Source: Spirochaetia bacterium 38H-sp (GTDB taxonomy: Bacteria > Spirochaetota > Spirochaetia > Winmispirales > Winmispiraceae). From it: DNA of 64,000 nucleotides. The stretch's first letter is position 1, and the number at the start of each line of letters is the position of its first letter. The stretch covers positions 186,001 through 250,000 of the forward strand of contig JBCHKQ010000003.1 in NCBI GenBank assembly GCA_039023545.1, written 5' to 3'. Positions 9,074-17,366 of the stretch are shown here, piece by piece. A program made the position numbers and the translations under genes. The notes under the pieces were generated by a model. That model was not told the DNA's origin and searched no databases. It was given only the letters and a program-made list of their open reading frames with translations.

Positions 9074-10600
9074 GTGGGTGCTGCTGTAGAGTTTATAGAT
9101 ATTGTCAAGGATTTTCCGGGAGTCAGGGCTAATGATCATGTAAGTTTTGTTGTGGAGGAAGGCTCTGTTCATGCTATCTTGGGGGAAAACGGAGCGGGTA
9201 AATCCACTCTTATGAGTGTGCTTTTTGGTCTATATAGGCCGGATGCAGGGCATATAAGGGTTAAGGGGCGTGATGTTGTTATTGCTAATCCCAATGTCGC
9301 TACGTCTCTTGGTATTGGTATGGTCCATCAGCATTTTAAGCTGGTGCATAATTTTACAGTTACTCAGAATATAGTTCTTGGTATGGAGCCTCGGAGGATG
9401 GGGCTATTGGATATCAGTGCTGCACGTACGCGTGTGGTCGAGCTTTCTGAGGCTTATGGGCTTGCAGTAGATCCTGATGCTGTTATAGAGGATATTTCTG
9501 TAGGAATGCAGCAGAGGGTAGAGATTCTTAAGATGCTTTATCGTGATGCGGATATCCTTGTTTTTGACGAGCCTACTGCTGTTCTTACTCCTCAGGAAAT
9601 TGACGAGCTCATGGATATTATAAAAAAACTGGCTGCTTCCGGAAAGACTGTTCTCCTCATCACTCACAAGCTCAAGGAGATAAAGGCTGTAGCCAAGCGT
9701 TGTACGGTTCTAAGGCGCGGTAGGGTTATTGATACGTTTTTCGTATCCGATGTTTCGGAGTCGGATATGGCTAAGATGATGGTTGGACGGGAGGTCTCTT
9801 TTTCTGTTGATAAGGAGGAATCGTCTCCAGGTGCTGTTAGGCTTGAGATTGATAATCTAAGGGTCAAAGATGAGAGAGGTGTTTTTGCTGTTGATGGTCT
9901 TAGCCTTTATGTAAGGGCAGGGGAGATTGTGGGACTTTGCGGTGTTGATGGTAACGGCCAGAGGGAGCTTGTATATGCGCTTGCAGGTCTTCTGCCTGTG
10001 GAGTATGGCAGCATACGGCTTAATGGGACGGAAATTTCCAAGCTTCCAGTTATAGAAAGGCTTAATGCTGGTATAGGCTTTATTCCCGAGGACAGGCAGA
10101 AACATGGTCTTGTCCTTGATTTTCGTATAGACGAAAACATGGTTCTTCATGATTATAACAGGCGTCCTTTTTCCCTATATGGTATCTTGCAGCCAGATGA
10201 GATGTACAGGCATGCAGAAAAGCTTATGCAGGAGTTCGATGTGCGTGCTGGGGAAGGACCGGCATCCCTTGCTGCAAACCTTTCTGGAGGTAATCAGCAG
10301 AAGGCTATACTTGCAAGGGAGATTAACCGCTCTCCTTCTGTGCTTGTTGTTGTACAGCCTACACGCGGTCTTGATGTGGGTGCCATAGAGTATATCCACT
10401 CTAGAATTGTTGCAGAAAGGGATAAGGGGAGAGCTATTCTTCTTGTATCATTTGAGTTGGATGAGGTTATGGATCTTTCAGATAGAATTGCAGTAATACA
10501 TAATGGCCATATAGTTGGTATAGTATCTGCTTCGGAAACCAATGCTAATGAGCTTGGTCTTATGATGTCTGGTTCTACCATAAAGGAAAAAACAGTATGA
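9074..10600 (+). CDS. Nucleoside ABC transporter ATP-binding protein (double ATPase)
   Basis: A fused two-domain ATPase of about 508 residues, like YufO/NupA and the sugar ATPases RbsA/MglA. The first domain has Walker A GENGAGKS, the signature region SVGMQQRVEI and Walker B ILVFDEPTAVL. The second domain is degenerate at Walker A (GVDGNGQRE) but keeps the signature LSGGNQQK. Such asymmetry is normal in this family. Start GTG 9074 has TGCGGAGG just upstream; TTG 9056, with AGAGGGAG, is an in-frame alternative. Its end overlaps the next gene by four bases, indicating coupled translation. Confidence 0.93.
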   Translation: MGAAVEFIDIVKDFPGVRANDHVSFVVEEGSVHAILGENGAGKSTLMSVLFGLYRPDAGHIRVKGRDVVIANPNVATSLGIGMVHQHFKLVHNFTVTQNIVLGMEPRRMGLLDISAARTRVVELSEAYGLAVDPDAVIEDISVGMQQRVEILKMLYRDADILVFDEPTAVLTPQEIDELMDIIKKLAASGKTVLLITHKLKEIKAVAKRCTVLRRGRVIDTFFVSDVSESDMAKMMVGREVSFSVDKEESSPGAVRLEIDNLRVKDERGVFAVDGLSLYVRAGEIVGLCGVDGNGQRELVYALAGLLPVEYGSIRLNGTEISKLPVIERLNAGIGFIPEDRQKHGLVLDFRIDENMVLHDYNRRPFSLYGILQPDEMYRHAEKLMQEFDVRAGEGPASLAANLSGGNQQKAILAREINRSPSVLVVVQPTRGLDVGAIEYIHSRIVAERDKGRAILLVSFELDEVMDLSDRIAVIHNGHIVGIVSASETNANELGLMMSGSTIKEKTV

Positions 10601-11748
10601 ATATCAGAGTAAAAAAAATGGCAGTTCCTGTTATGGCAGTTGTTTTTGGTTTTCTAGCCGGGACTGTAATATTGCTATTTAGCGGGCGTTCTCCTCTTAT
10701 TATGTTTAATGTTTTTATTAAAGGTCTCTCCGGTATTGATTTCTCTCATATGTCCTTTAATCCGCGATATTTAGGCGAGTTTTTTGTTCAACTCATACCT
10801 ATAACCCTTGCAGGTCTATCTGTTGGCTTTGCCTTTAGAACAGGGCTTTTTAACATAGGAGCGGAGGGGCAGTTTATGATGGGAGCCATGGGTGCCACTA
10901 TGGTTGCCCTTATGGTAAAGGCTCCTTTTTTTGTCCATGCAATACTTTGCCTTGCCGGAGCAGCCCTTATGGGAGCAATTTGGGGGGCTATTCCCGGTTT
11001 TCTCAAGGCAAAGTTTAATGTCCATGAAGTCGTTGTAACCATAATGTTTAACTACATAGCTCTCTATGTATCCAACTGGGTGCTTCTAAATATTGTAAAA
11101 ACATTGGATAAGGTAAAAACAGCACCTTTCCCCGAGACAGCTTTGTTAAAAAGCGAGTTTCTGAGTAATATAACGCGGTTTTCCAGACTCAATTGGGGAA
11201 TAATCATAGTGCTTGTGGCTGTTTTGCTATATTGGTTTCTAATAGAAAAAACAAGCTTTGGCTTTGGCCTTCGTGCAGTAGGCTTTAATAGCCATGCTGC
11301 AAGACATGCTGGTATGCCTGTTGAGCGTAATATGGTGTTAAGCATGGCCATATCTGGTGCATTTGCAGCTCTGGGTGGAGCTGCTGTTGCCATGGGCACC
11401 TTTGGCTTTGGGAGAGTCTTGTCTGCTTTTGAGGGCTATGGCTTTGATGGTATTGCAGTTGCCCTTGTAGGCGGCAATAGCGCAGCCGGTATCCTTGCCT
11501 CGGGAGGACTCTTTGCGATGCTCAAAGCCTCCCAACCTCTTCTCCAGTCACAGGGGGTACCCAGAGAAGTTGTTGGCATAATACAGGCACTTATAGTCAT
11601 GTTTGTGGCAATGAAACTGGGAATAGAATACGTGTTGGACAGGCTTGGCAGAAGAGAAAACGCATCCTCTGCAGAAGAAGACACAAAAAAAGAAGACAAC
11701 AGTCTACATGACACAGAAGAACTCAAAAAAACGGAGACAGAAAAATGA
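10597..11748 (+). CDS. Nucleoside ABC transporter permease 1
   Basis: A 383-residue inner-membrane permease of the BPD_transp_2 family, like YufP/NupB. It has about eight to ten hydrophobic segments and the family hallmark FRTGLFNIGAEGQFMMGA, plus GAFAALGGAAVAMG and the cytoplasmic coupling region RAVGFNSHAARHAGM. The C-terminal 40 residues are hydrophilic and rich in Lys and Glu. It overlaps the ATPase gene (ATGA) and the second permease gene (ATGA), so all three are one translational unit. Confidence 0.93.
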   Translation: MNIRVKKMAVPVMAVVFGFLAGTVILLFSGRSPLIMFNVFIKGLSGIDFSHMSFNPRYLGEFFVQLIPITLAGLSVGFAFRTGLFNIGAEGQFMMGAMGATMVALMVKAPFFVHAILCLAGAALMGAIWGAIPGFLKAKFNVHEVVVTIMFNYIALYVSNWVLLNIVKTLDKVKTAPFPETALLKSEFLSNITRFSRLNWGIIIVLVAVLLYWFLIEKTSFGFGLRAVGFNSHAARHAGMPVERNMVLSMAISGAFAALGGAAVAMGTFGFGRVLSAFEGYGFDGIAVALVGGNSAAGILASGGLFAMLKASQPLLQSQGVPREVVGIIQALIVMFVAMKLGIEYVLDRLGRRENASSAEEDTKKEDNSLHDTEELKKTETEK

Positions 11749-12689
11749 GCCTATTTTTAGACATGTTTCCAATAGCACTCATGTTTGCAAGCCCCATAAT
11801 CATAGCAGCCCTTGGAGGTCTCTTTAGCGAGCGCTCCGGCATCGTAAACATAGCCCTGGAAGGAATAATGATGGTAGGCGGATTTACTGCAGCAGCACTT
11901 ACATATTTCTTAGAACCCGTTACATCTCTTGCACCCCTGTTGGGACTTACTGCAGGAGCTGCAGCAGGCTTGATATTCTCTTTTTTGCACGCCCTTGCCT
12001 CCGTAAATCTGAGAGCTGACCAGATAATATCCGGTACTGCTCTCAACATCCTTGCTGGCGGACTTACCGTTTACTTGTGTCAGATAATCTTTAAACAGCA
12101 AAGAACACTTGCCTTCTCGGAAGGCATAAAAAAAATAACAGTCCCCTACATGGAAAACATCCCCCTCCTAGGTCCTCTTTTTTTTAGAAACAACTACCCA
12201 ACATTCTTTCTTGCGTTGGCACTCGTTCTTATAACATGGTTTATCATGGAAAAAACAGTATTTGGCCTGAGACTCAAAGCCTGCGGAGAACATCCGCAAG
12301 CAGCAGCCACTATGGGAATCGACGTTTACAAAATGCGCTACGCAGGCGTACTCATATCCGGAGCATTAGCCGGACTTGCGGGCAGTGCAATGGTCCTCAC
12401 TCAGGACATACAGTACACAGTCACCTCTATACACGGCACCGGATTTATAGCACTTGCATCCCTCATCTTTGGCAAGTGGAGACCCTGGACAGTTCTGGGA
12501 GCAGCATTCTTTTTTGGCTTTTCGCAGGCCATATCGCTCTACGCGCGCGACATAGGCTTTCTATCTCTACTCCCTTTGGAAGCATTCCAAGCACTGCCTT
12601 ACGTACTTACCATACTTGCGCTCATCGCTTTTTCTAGCCGCTCCGTAGGTCCCAGAGCTGTGGGGCAGATATACGACCCCTCAAAATAA
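11745..12689 (+). CDS. Nucleoside ABC transporter permease 2
   Basis: A 314-residue partner permease, like YufQ/NupC. The hallmark ERSGIVNIALEGIMMVGGF near residue 30 marks it as the second permease of BMP-type importers; LKACGEHPQAAATMGI and LAGLAGSAMVL match the coupling and membrane segments of its family. With the lipoprotein, ATPase and first permease it makes a full nucleoside importer at the inner membrane. A long-form hairpin repeat begins seven bases after the stop. Confidence 0.93.
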   Translation: MSLFLDMFPIALMFASPIIIAALGGLFSERSGIVNIALEGIMMVGGFTAAALTYFLEPVTSLAPLLGLTAGAAAGLIFSFLHALASVNLRADQIISGTALNILAGGLTVYLCQIIFKQQRTLAFSEGIKKITVPYMENIPLLGPLFFRNNYPTFFLALALVLITWFIMEKTVFGLRLKACGEHPQAAATMGIDVYKMRYAGVLISGALAGLAGSAMVLTQDIQYTVTSIHGTGFIALASLIFGKWRPWTVLGAAFFFGFSQAISLYARDIGFLSLLPLEAFQALPYVLTILALIAFSSRSVGPRAVGQIYDPSK

Positions 12690-12695
12690 CACAAT

Positions 12696-12765
12696 ACCGA
12701 ACGGCAGAAGGTGCGCATGCGAGGATATGCATATAGAGCCAGCGCACCTTCTGCCTGCCTTGTGT
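12696..12765 (+). repeat. ACCGAACG hairpin repeat, long form
   Basis: ACCGAACG (12696-12703), stem GCAGAAGGTGCGC paired with GCGCACCTTCTGC around a loop of about 25 bases, then CTGCC-TTGTG. It ends the nucleoside transporter operon. Confidence 0.8.
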
Positions 12766-12868
12766 CTACAAAAGGAACAGCAGTCAAGAACAAAACTAGA
12801 AAAACAGCCAGTAAAATAAGACTTTTGGTTTATTGACGGCAGTGAAAAACGACCTTACCATACATAAA

Positions 12869-12910
12869 CATCTTATTAAACAGTCTTAAAAAAGACTATT
12901 AATTAAGATG
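12869..12910 (+). promoter_or_regulatory. Nested inverted repeat in the xylanase leader
   Basis: CATCTTA pairs with TAAGATG, and inside it AGTCTT pairs with AAGACT. The structure ends 16 bases before the GGAGG ribosome site of the GH10 gene. It may be an operator or a leader hairpin; there is no T run that would make it a classical terminator. The rest of the 168-base gap after the repeat at 12765 shows nothing clear. Confidence 0.45.
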
Positions 12911-12933
12911 AAAAAAACACGACGGAGGTAAGG

Positions 12934-14757
12934 ATGAAAACCTTAACAAAAGCATTGCTCGCCGCAATGATGCTCGGACTCTTTGTTGTTTCCTGTCAAC
13001 TTGGTATAACAACAGAAGACAGCTACACTATGCCGGAGCGTGCGGCAAGCATGCAAACAAAATTTCTTGGCAACATTTTCTACGGAGCAGAAGAACCTCT
13101 TGCCTATTCCAGTTATTGGAACCAAGTAAGTCCAGAAAATGCAGGCAAATGGGGATCTGTAGAACCAAACCGCGACAACATGGATTTTGGCACCTTGGAC
13201 TACATCTACAACTATGCAAAACAAAATAACATGCCCTTTAAGCTTCATGTACTGGTGTGGGGTACGCAGCAGCCCTCGTGGCTTAATGGCCTTAGTAAAA
13301 CAGAACAGCTCAGCGAGATAGAAGAATGGTATTCTGCCATTGCAGCACGTTACTCCAATATAGACATGATAGACGTAGTAAACGAGCCATTGCACGCACC
13401 ACCTTCCTATAAAGATGCATTAGGAGGCAACGGAACTACGGGCTGGGACTGGGTTATAAAAGCCTTTGAAATGGCAAGACAATACTTTCCAACAAGCAAA
13501 CTCCTTATAAACGAATATGGAATCATAGCAGACCCCTATGCAACGCAGAACTATCTCACGATAATCAACCTGCTCAAAGAAAGAGGACTTATAGATGGAA
13601 TAGGCATACAGTGTCATGCCTTTAACATGGACTCTGTAAGCACAAATACAATGAACCAGGTTCTGGACATGCTCTCTGCAACAGGCCTTCCTATATATGT
13701 GTCTGAGCTGGATATGACAGGAGATGACCAGAAACAGCTGGCTCTCTACAAAGAAAAATTTCCCGTGTTGTGGGAACACTCTGGGGTAAAAGGTATTACC
13801 TTATGGGGATATGTAGAAGGCCACATGTGGCAGACACAGGGATATCTTCTTAGAGCAGATGGTACTCAGAGACCTGCTCTGTCATGGATGATGCAGTATG
13901 TAGGAAACAGTTCAACTCCAACAGCAACCCCAACAGCAACCCCAACAGCAACCCCAACAGCAACCCCAACAGCAACCCCAACAGCAACCCCAACCCCAGG
14001 AACTGTTCACTTAGAAGCAGAAAATAATAATGCTAATTTCTATAATTTAACTAGTACAACAGCAAATGGGGTAACATATATAAATAACATCAGTTATTCA
14101 CATTGGTTAAGATTTGATAATGTATCATTTAATGGCGAATCATCATTAACTTTTAGATATGCTTATGGCAATAATGGTGGTTATATGAAGGTTAGAATTG
14201 ATTCAAATGATGATTCTGCTAATATAGCAACAATTGATTCGCTAGCAAGTACAGGTGGTTGGTCAACATTTACTACTCAAACAGTACCCATTAATGCAAT
14301 AACAGGAACACATACAGTTTATTTATACTTCCATAATTCAAGTCAAAATATTTACTTAGACTGGATAGAATTTAATGGTGGAAGTTCTACTCCAACTCCT
14401 ACTCCAACAGCAACTCCAACAGCAACTCCAACAGCAACTCCAACAGCAACTCCAACAGCAACTCCAACAGCAACTCCAACAGCAACTCCAACTCCAAGCA
14501 CGCCGGGAAACTATATCTCAATAAATCTTCCTTTTACATATAACGGAGCAGGTGAGTTCTACTGGAAAACAGATGGCTTTTCCACACAAACAAATTGGAA
14601 CAGATTTGTAAACTCATGGAATCTGGATATTCTTGAGATAAATGGCACTGATTACACCAATGATTGGGTAGCTCAGCACAGTATACCCCCCTCCGGTGGT
14701 TACTGGTATATACACTACAAATCTTCTGTGGGTTGGGGACATCTTGAGATAAACTGA
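12934..14757 (+). CDS. GH10 endo-1,4-beta-xylanase lipoprotein with CBM6 and CBM64-like modules
   Basis: A secreted 607-residue multidomain xylanase. Residues 1-21 are a signal peptide with lipobox VVSC. The GH10 barrel (about 35-325) holds the acid/base glutamate in DVVNEPLHAP and the nucleophile in YVSELDMTG, with LHVLVWGTQQPSWL as the family's substrate-binding strand. A Thr-Pro-Ala linker (327-353) leads to a CBM6-like domain (355-485; it ends IYLDWIEFNG), then a second such linker (485-523), then an 84-residue Trp-rich end domain resembling CBM64 of Spirochaeta thermophila. The CBM6 segment is visibly more AT-rich than its flanks. Start ATG has GGAGG in front. Confidence 0.9.
   Translation: MKTLTKALLAAMMLGLFVVSCQLGITTEDSYTMPERAASMQTKFLGNIFYGAEEPLAYSSYWNQVSPENAGKWGSVEPNRDNMDFGTLDYIYNYAKQNNMPFKLHVLVWGTQQPSWLNGLSKTEQLSEIEEWYSAIAARYSNIDMIDVVNEPLHAPPSYKDALGGNGTTGWDWVIKAFEMARQYFPTSKLLINEYGIIADPYATQNYLTIINLLKERGLIDGIGIQCHAFNMDSVSTNTMNQVLDMLSATGLPIYVSELDMTGDDQKQLALYKEKFPVLWEHSGVKGITLWGYVEGHMWQTQGYLLRADGTQRPALSWMMQYVGNSSTPTATPTATPTATPTATPTATPTATPTPGTVHLEAENNNANFYNLTSTTANGVTYINNISYSHWLRFDNVSFNGESSLTFRYAYGNNGGYMKVRIDSNDDSANIATIDSLASTGGWSTFTTQTVPINAITGTHTVYLYFHNSSQNIYLDWIEFNGGSSTPTPTPTATPTATPTATPTATPTATPTATPTATPTPSTPGNYISINLPFTYNGAGEFYWKTDGFSTQTNWNRFVNSWNLDILEINGTDYTNDWVAQHSIPPSGGYWYIHYKSSVGWGHLEIN
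13918..13989 (+). repeat. 12-base tandem repeat encoding linker 1 of the xylanase
   Basis: Six perfect units of CCAACAGCAACC encode Pro-Thr-Ala-Thr. Because the unit is a multiple of three, copy-number changes would alter linker length without a frameshift. Confidence 0.95.
14404..14487 (+). repeat. 12-base tandem repeat encoding linker 2 of the xylanase
   Basis: Seven perfect units of CCAACAGCAACT encode the same Pro-Thr-Ala-Thr as linker 1, but with ACT in every unit where linker 1 always has ACC. Each array therefore expanded on its own. Confidence 0.95.
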
Positions 14758-14801
14758 TTGTTGCAGAAAAATCATAAAATAAACTATTATGATAAGTACA
14801 A

Positions 14802-14828
14802 GGGAGGGCAAACAAGCTCTCCCTTTTT
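14802..14828 (+). terminator. Terminator after the xylanase gene
   Basis: GGGAG and CTCCC enclose a short loop, followed by five T. It lies between the GH10 stop and the ATG of the next gene, which argues against the longer upstream start of that gene. Confidence 0.7.
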
Positions 14829-14838
14829 AGGCAATAAT

Positions 14839-15414
14839 ATGGAAATAACACATATAAGAATCAAGCATACAAAATATTATCTCATAGAGACAGAATGCAG
14901 TATACTTGGTTTTGATGTAGCATGGCCGGGAATGCTGCATGATTATCTGAGAGAAATAAAAAGAGCAGGCAAGGACATAAAGAAGCTTAAAGCCTTTGTA
15001 GTATCCCATTTTCACATAGACCATGCAGGGATAGCTGGAGAACTTACTGAATATGGTATAAAAATAGGAATTCTTAATACTCAGCAGCACGCAATATCTA
15101 TACTTGAGGCCTTTAGCATCAGGAAAGGCCTGCCCTACACAAAAATTAATCCAGAAATGTTGGACATCTTTACAGAGAAAGAATCTTCCGATTGGCTTGA
15201 GCAGTATGGCATAAGCGGCAGAATATACTCCACACCTGTTCACAGCTCTGACAGCATAAGCCTTGTACTTGATACGGGAAATTGCCTAGTGGGAGATATG
15301 CCTCTTCCATGTCAGATGATGAGAAAAGAAGATGGCATAGAATATTGGGATATGCTTCTTGAAAAAGGAATAAACACAATACTGCCAGCACATGCAAGGG
15401 AATACAGATTATAA
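14839..15414 (+). CDS. MBL-fold metallo-hydrolase
   Basis: A small (191-residue) cytoplasmic metallo-beta-lactamase-fold protein. The metal motif is SHFHIDHAG, further ligands are likely in STPVHSSDS and GDMPL, and the last histidine is in LPAHAREY. The frame is open back to 14758 but would run through a terminator, so ATG 14839 is taken. The substrate is unknown; relatives include glyoxalase II-like and quorum-lactone hydrolases. No signal peptide is present, so it is probably unrelated to the xylanase upstream. Confidence 0.75.
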   Translation: MEITHIRIKHTKYYLIETECSILGFDVAWPGMLHDYLREIKRAGKDIKKLKAFVVSHFHIDHAGIAGELTEYGIKIGILNTQQHAISILEAFSIRKGLPYTKINPEMLDIFTEKESSDWLEQYGISGRIYSTPVHSSDSISLVLDTGNCLVGDMPLPCQMMRKEDGIEYWDMLLEKGINTILPAHAREYRL

Positions 15415-15427
15415 GCATAAAAAAAGA

Positions 15428-15450
15428 CGGGCAAATGCCCGCACCTTTTG
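15428..15450 (+). terminator. Weak terminator-like hairpin
   Basis: CGGGCAAATGCCCG followed by CACCTTTTG. It is a plausible shared terminator for the converging MBL and DHOD-like genes, but the T run is short. Confidence 0.4.
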
Positions 15451-15509
15451 AGAATAAAACAAGGAAGCATCAACTATTTATCTTGTACAATCTGCCTGCT
15501 CCGTATCTA

Positions 15510-16484
15510 TCATATTCCTTTTAAAGACATTATGTATTGTAGCCTGCTAAGCTTTTCCTCTTGTTTGTCGTCGCCTTTGAGAAGAGACCCCTGCATATGA
15601 TCTATAGAATCAAACCCCTGTTTATCCATAATGTCAGAAAGCTCATCAAGAACAGTTGCTATATGAGGTATCCCGTGTCTTATCAAAGCAGAAACCATCT
15701 GAAACACATCTGCACCTGCCAGAATTGCCTTGGCCGCATCACGGCCTGTATGAATACCACATGAAGCCGCAATATCAAATCTTCTTCTGGGAGCCTCTAT
15801 TGCAATCCATCTCAAAGTAGGTGCAAGCTCATCCTGCGTACTAGAACTCTTACCTGAGATAATCTTTCTTTTTTCCACATCCACATCTACTCTGTAAAAG
15901 CGGTTGAACATAACAACAGCATTTGCTCCCAGAGCCTCTATCTCTGCTATAAGATGCCCCACGGAAGTAAAGTACGGGCCAATCTTTACTGCAATAGGCA
16001 TTTTTACTGCTTCTCTTGCAGTACGCACTATATCAAGAACCCTATTTTCTATCTCCTCGGAAGTCTGGCTGTCGTAAACAGGAAAAACAGAAACATTGAG
16101 CTCAAGCGCATCCGCACCTGCCTTTTCTATCTTCTGTGCTGTATCCGTCCACCAATCAGCAGAATGACAGTTAATACTTGCAATCACGGGAATACTAACT
16201 GTGTCCTTGGCCTTTTTTATAAGCTCAAGATAAGAAGAAACAGCCTGCTGTGTACCCATAGAAGCAAGATAATCCGCAGCCTCCGTATGCATATAAGCAG
16301 AATAATCCTGCATAGCCTCTATGCCGCCCTCAATTTCTTCCTGAAAAAGCGAGCGGAGAACAACAGCTCCAGCTCCATAGTTCTGACAGGACTTTAATTT
16401 TTTTTCATCCGAGGTCAGAGGTGATGCTCCTACTATAAGAGGGGTTTTGAGGTCAAGCCCCATATATTTTGTTTTAAGATTCAT
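15510..16484 (-). CDS. Dihydroorotate dehydrogenase-like flavoprotein
   Basis: A 324-residue TIM-barrel FMN protein of the DHOD_like group. It begins MNLKTKYMGLDLKTPLIVG like DHOD, has the cysteine-containing segment ASINCHSADWW and the FMN-binding end region SCGIHTGRDAAKAILAGAD. The DHOD_like group is distinct from PyrD, and its real substrate is not established. The frame runs to 16511, but the ATG at 16484 has a strong AAAGGAG and starts the homology. A terminator-like hairpin lies between it and the convergent MBL gene. Confidence 0.85.
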   Translation of the reverse strand: MNLKTKYMGLDLKTPLIVGASPLTSDEKKLKSCQNYGAGAVVLRSLFQEEIEGGIEAMQDYSAYMHTEAADYLASMGTQQAVSSYLELIKKAKDTVSIPVIASINCHSADWWTDTAQKIEKAGADALELNVSVFPVYDSQTSEEIENRVLDIVRTAREAVKMPIAVKIGPYFTSVGHLIAEIEALGANAVVMFNRFYRVDVDVEKRKIISGKSSSTQDELAPTLRWIAIEAPRRRFDIAASCGIHTGRDAAKAILAGADVFQMVSALIRHGIPHIATVLDELSDIMDKQGFDSIDHMQGSLLKGDDKQEEKLSRLQYIMSLKGI

Positions 16485-16588
16485 AGCAACTCCTTTCCGT
16501 AATAAAAACAATCTGAATTTACTTATATAGTTTTAATCCTATTTCTTATTTTTTACAATGTGTTATCCTATAAGATGTATCTTGTGAT

Positions 16589-16632
16589 ACCGAACGCAGG
16601 TGACACATCCGCGTCCCCTGCTGCCTACGGCA
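16589..16632 (+). repeat. ACCGAACG hairpin repeat, left half of a head-to-head pair
   Basis: ACCGAACG, stem GCAGGTGACAC against GCGTCCCCTGC (two mismatches), then CTGCC-TAC-GGCA. Its inverted partner lies at 16669-16729. Confidence 0.75.
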
Positions 16633-16668
16633 TATCTTGCAACAGCTCTTGAATCTTGCAAGATTGTG

Positions 16669-16729
16669 TTGCAGGCAGCAGAGACTGTGCATTTTATATT
16701 CTATGCAAAGCACAGTCTCTGCGTTCGGT
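16669..16729 (-). repeat. ACCGAACG hairpin repeat, right half of a head-to-head pair
   Basis: GCAGGCAG, then the perfect 12-pair stem CAGAGACTGTGC / GCACAGTCTCTG, then CGTTCGGT (16722-16729) and a T-rich tail. With its partner it fills the 282-base gap between the DHOD-like gene and the HAD gene. The 36 bases between the halves contain a further imperfect inverted repeat. Confidence 0.8.
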
Positions 16730-16766
16730 ATTTATTATTTCTTATATTTTTAGCTGGTAGATTAAC

Positions 16767-17249
16767 TTAGTATAATTTTACTATTTTTTCTAATTTCTGT
16801 ATGCTGCTTTCTGCAGTTTTATGGTGAATAAATATTCCACCTTCTTTTTCCCACGATTCTCTGAGTTCTTCCCTGTCATCTATCAGAATCGGTATATGGT
16901 CTTGTGGGGTTTTTTGTTTTGCTGTTTTTGCTTTATCTTTTGAAAAGCAGGTCAAAACAGGTATATTTTCTCCCAGATTTTTTCTGCACCAAGCCAGCTT
17001 TTGAGGTTTTGCCCAACTGCCTAGTGGGAGGCCTGTTAGTATAACTGGATTGTGATGCTTCACATATTCCCAGAGCTTTTTCCCATCCCTTGTCCACTCA
17101 AGATTAGCATAGAAGTTCTGCGTTTTTGCAAGCTGCGACCACATGCTTCTTTTGTTTTGTTCTGTCGGGAGAAAGCCTGTTATGTCTTTTACTCCATTTT
17201 CAAAATCGACCAATACACCATCTAAGTCTATAAAAAGCATATACTTCAT
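16767..17249 (-). CDS. HAD-family 5'(3')-nucleotidase-like protein
   Basis: A 160-residue HAD protein. Motif I is FIDLDGVLVDF (nucleophile Asp8, acid/base Asp10), motif II is the threonine in VILTG, and motif IV is LIDDREELRESW. The NT5C-like layout with a short helical cap suggests a deoxynucleotide phosphatase, but some relatives only bind nucleic acids. The promoter TTGTCA (17279-17284)-N17-TATATT (17256-17261) ends only six bases before the ATG, with no ribosome site, so the transcript is probably leaderless. Confidence 0.78.
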   Translation of the reverse strand: MKYMLFIDLDGVLVDFENGVKDITGFLPTEQNKRSMWSQLAKTQNFYANLEWTRDGKKLWEYVKHHNPVILTGLPLGSWAKPQKLAWCRKNLGENIPVLTCFSKDKAKTAKQKTPQDHIPILIDDREELRESWEKEGGIFIHHKTAESSIQKLEKIVKLY

Positions 17250-17366
17250 TGTAATAATATATTAATTTTTATATACTATGACAATTATTGCATTTTTTTG
17301 TTTTGAGTCCCATGGAAAAAATATTTACTTGACTTGATTGTATGTTTGTATAAGAATTAGATTAGC

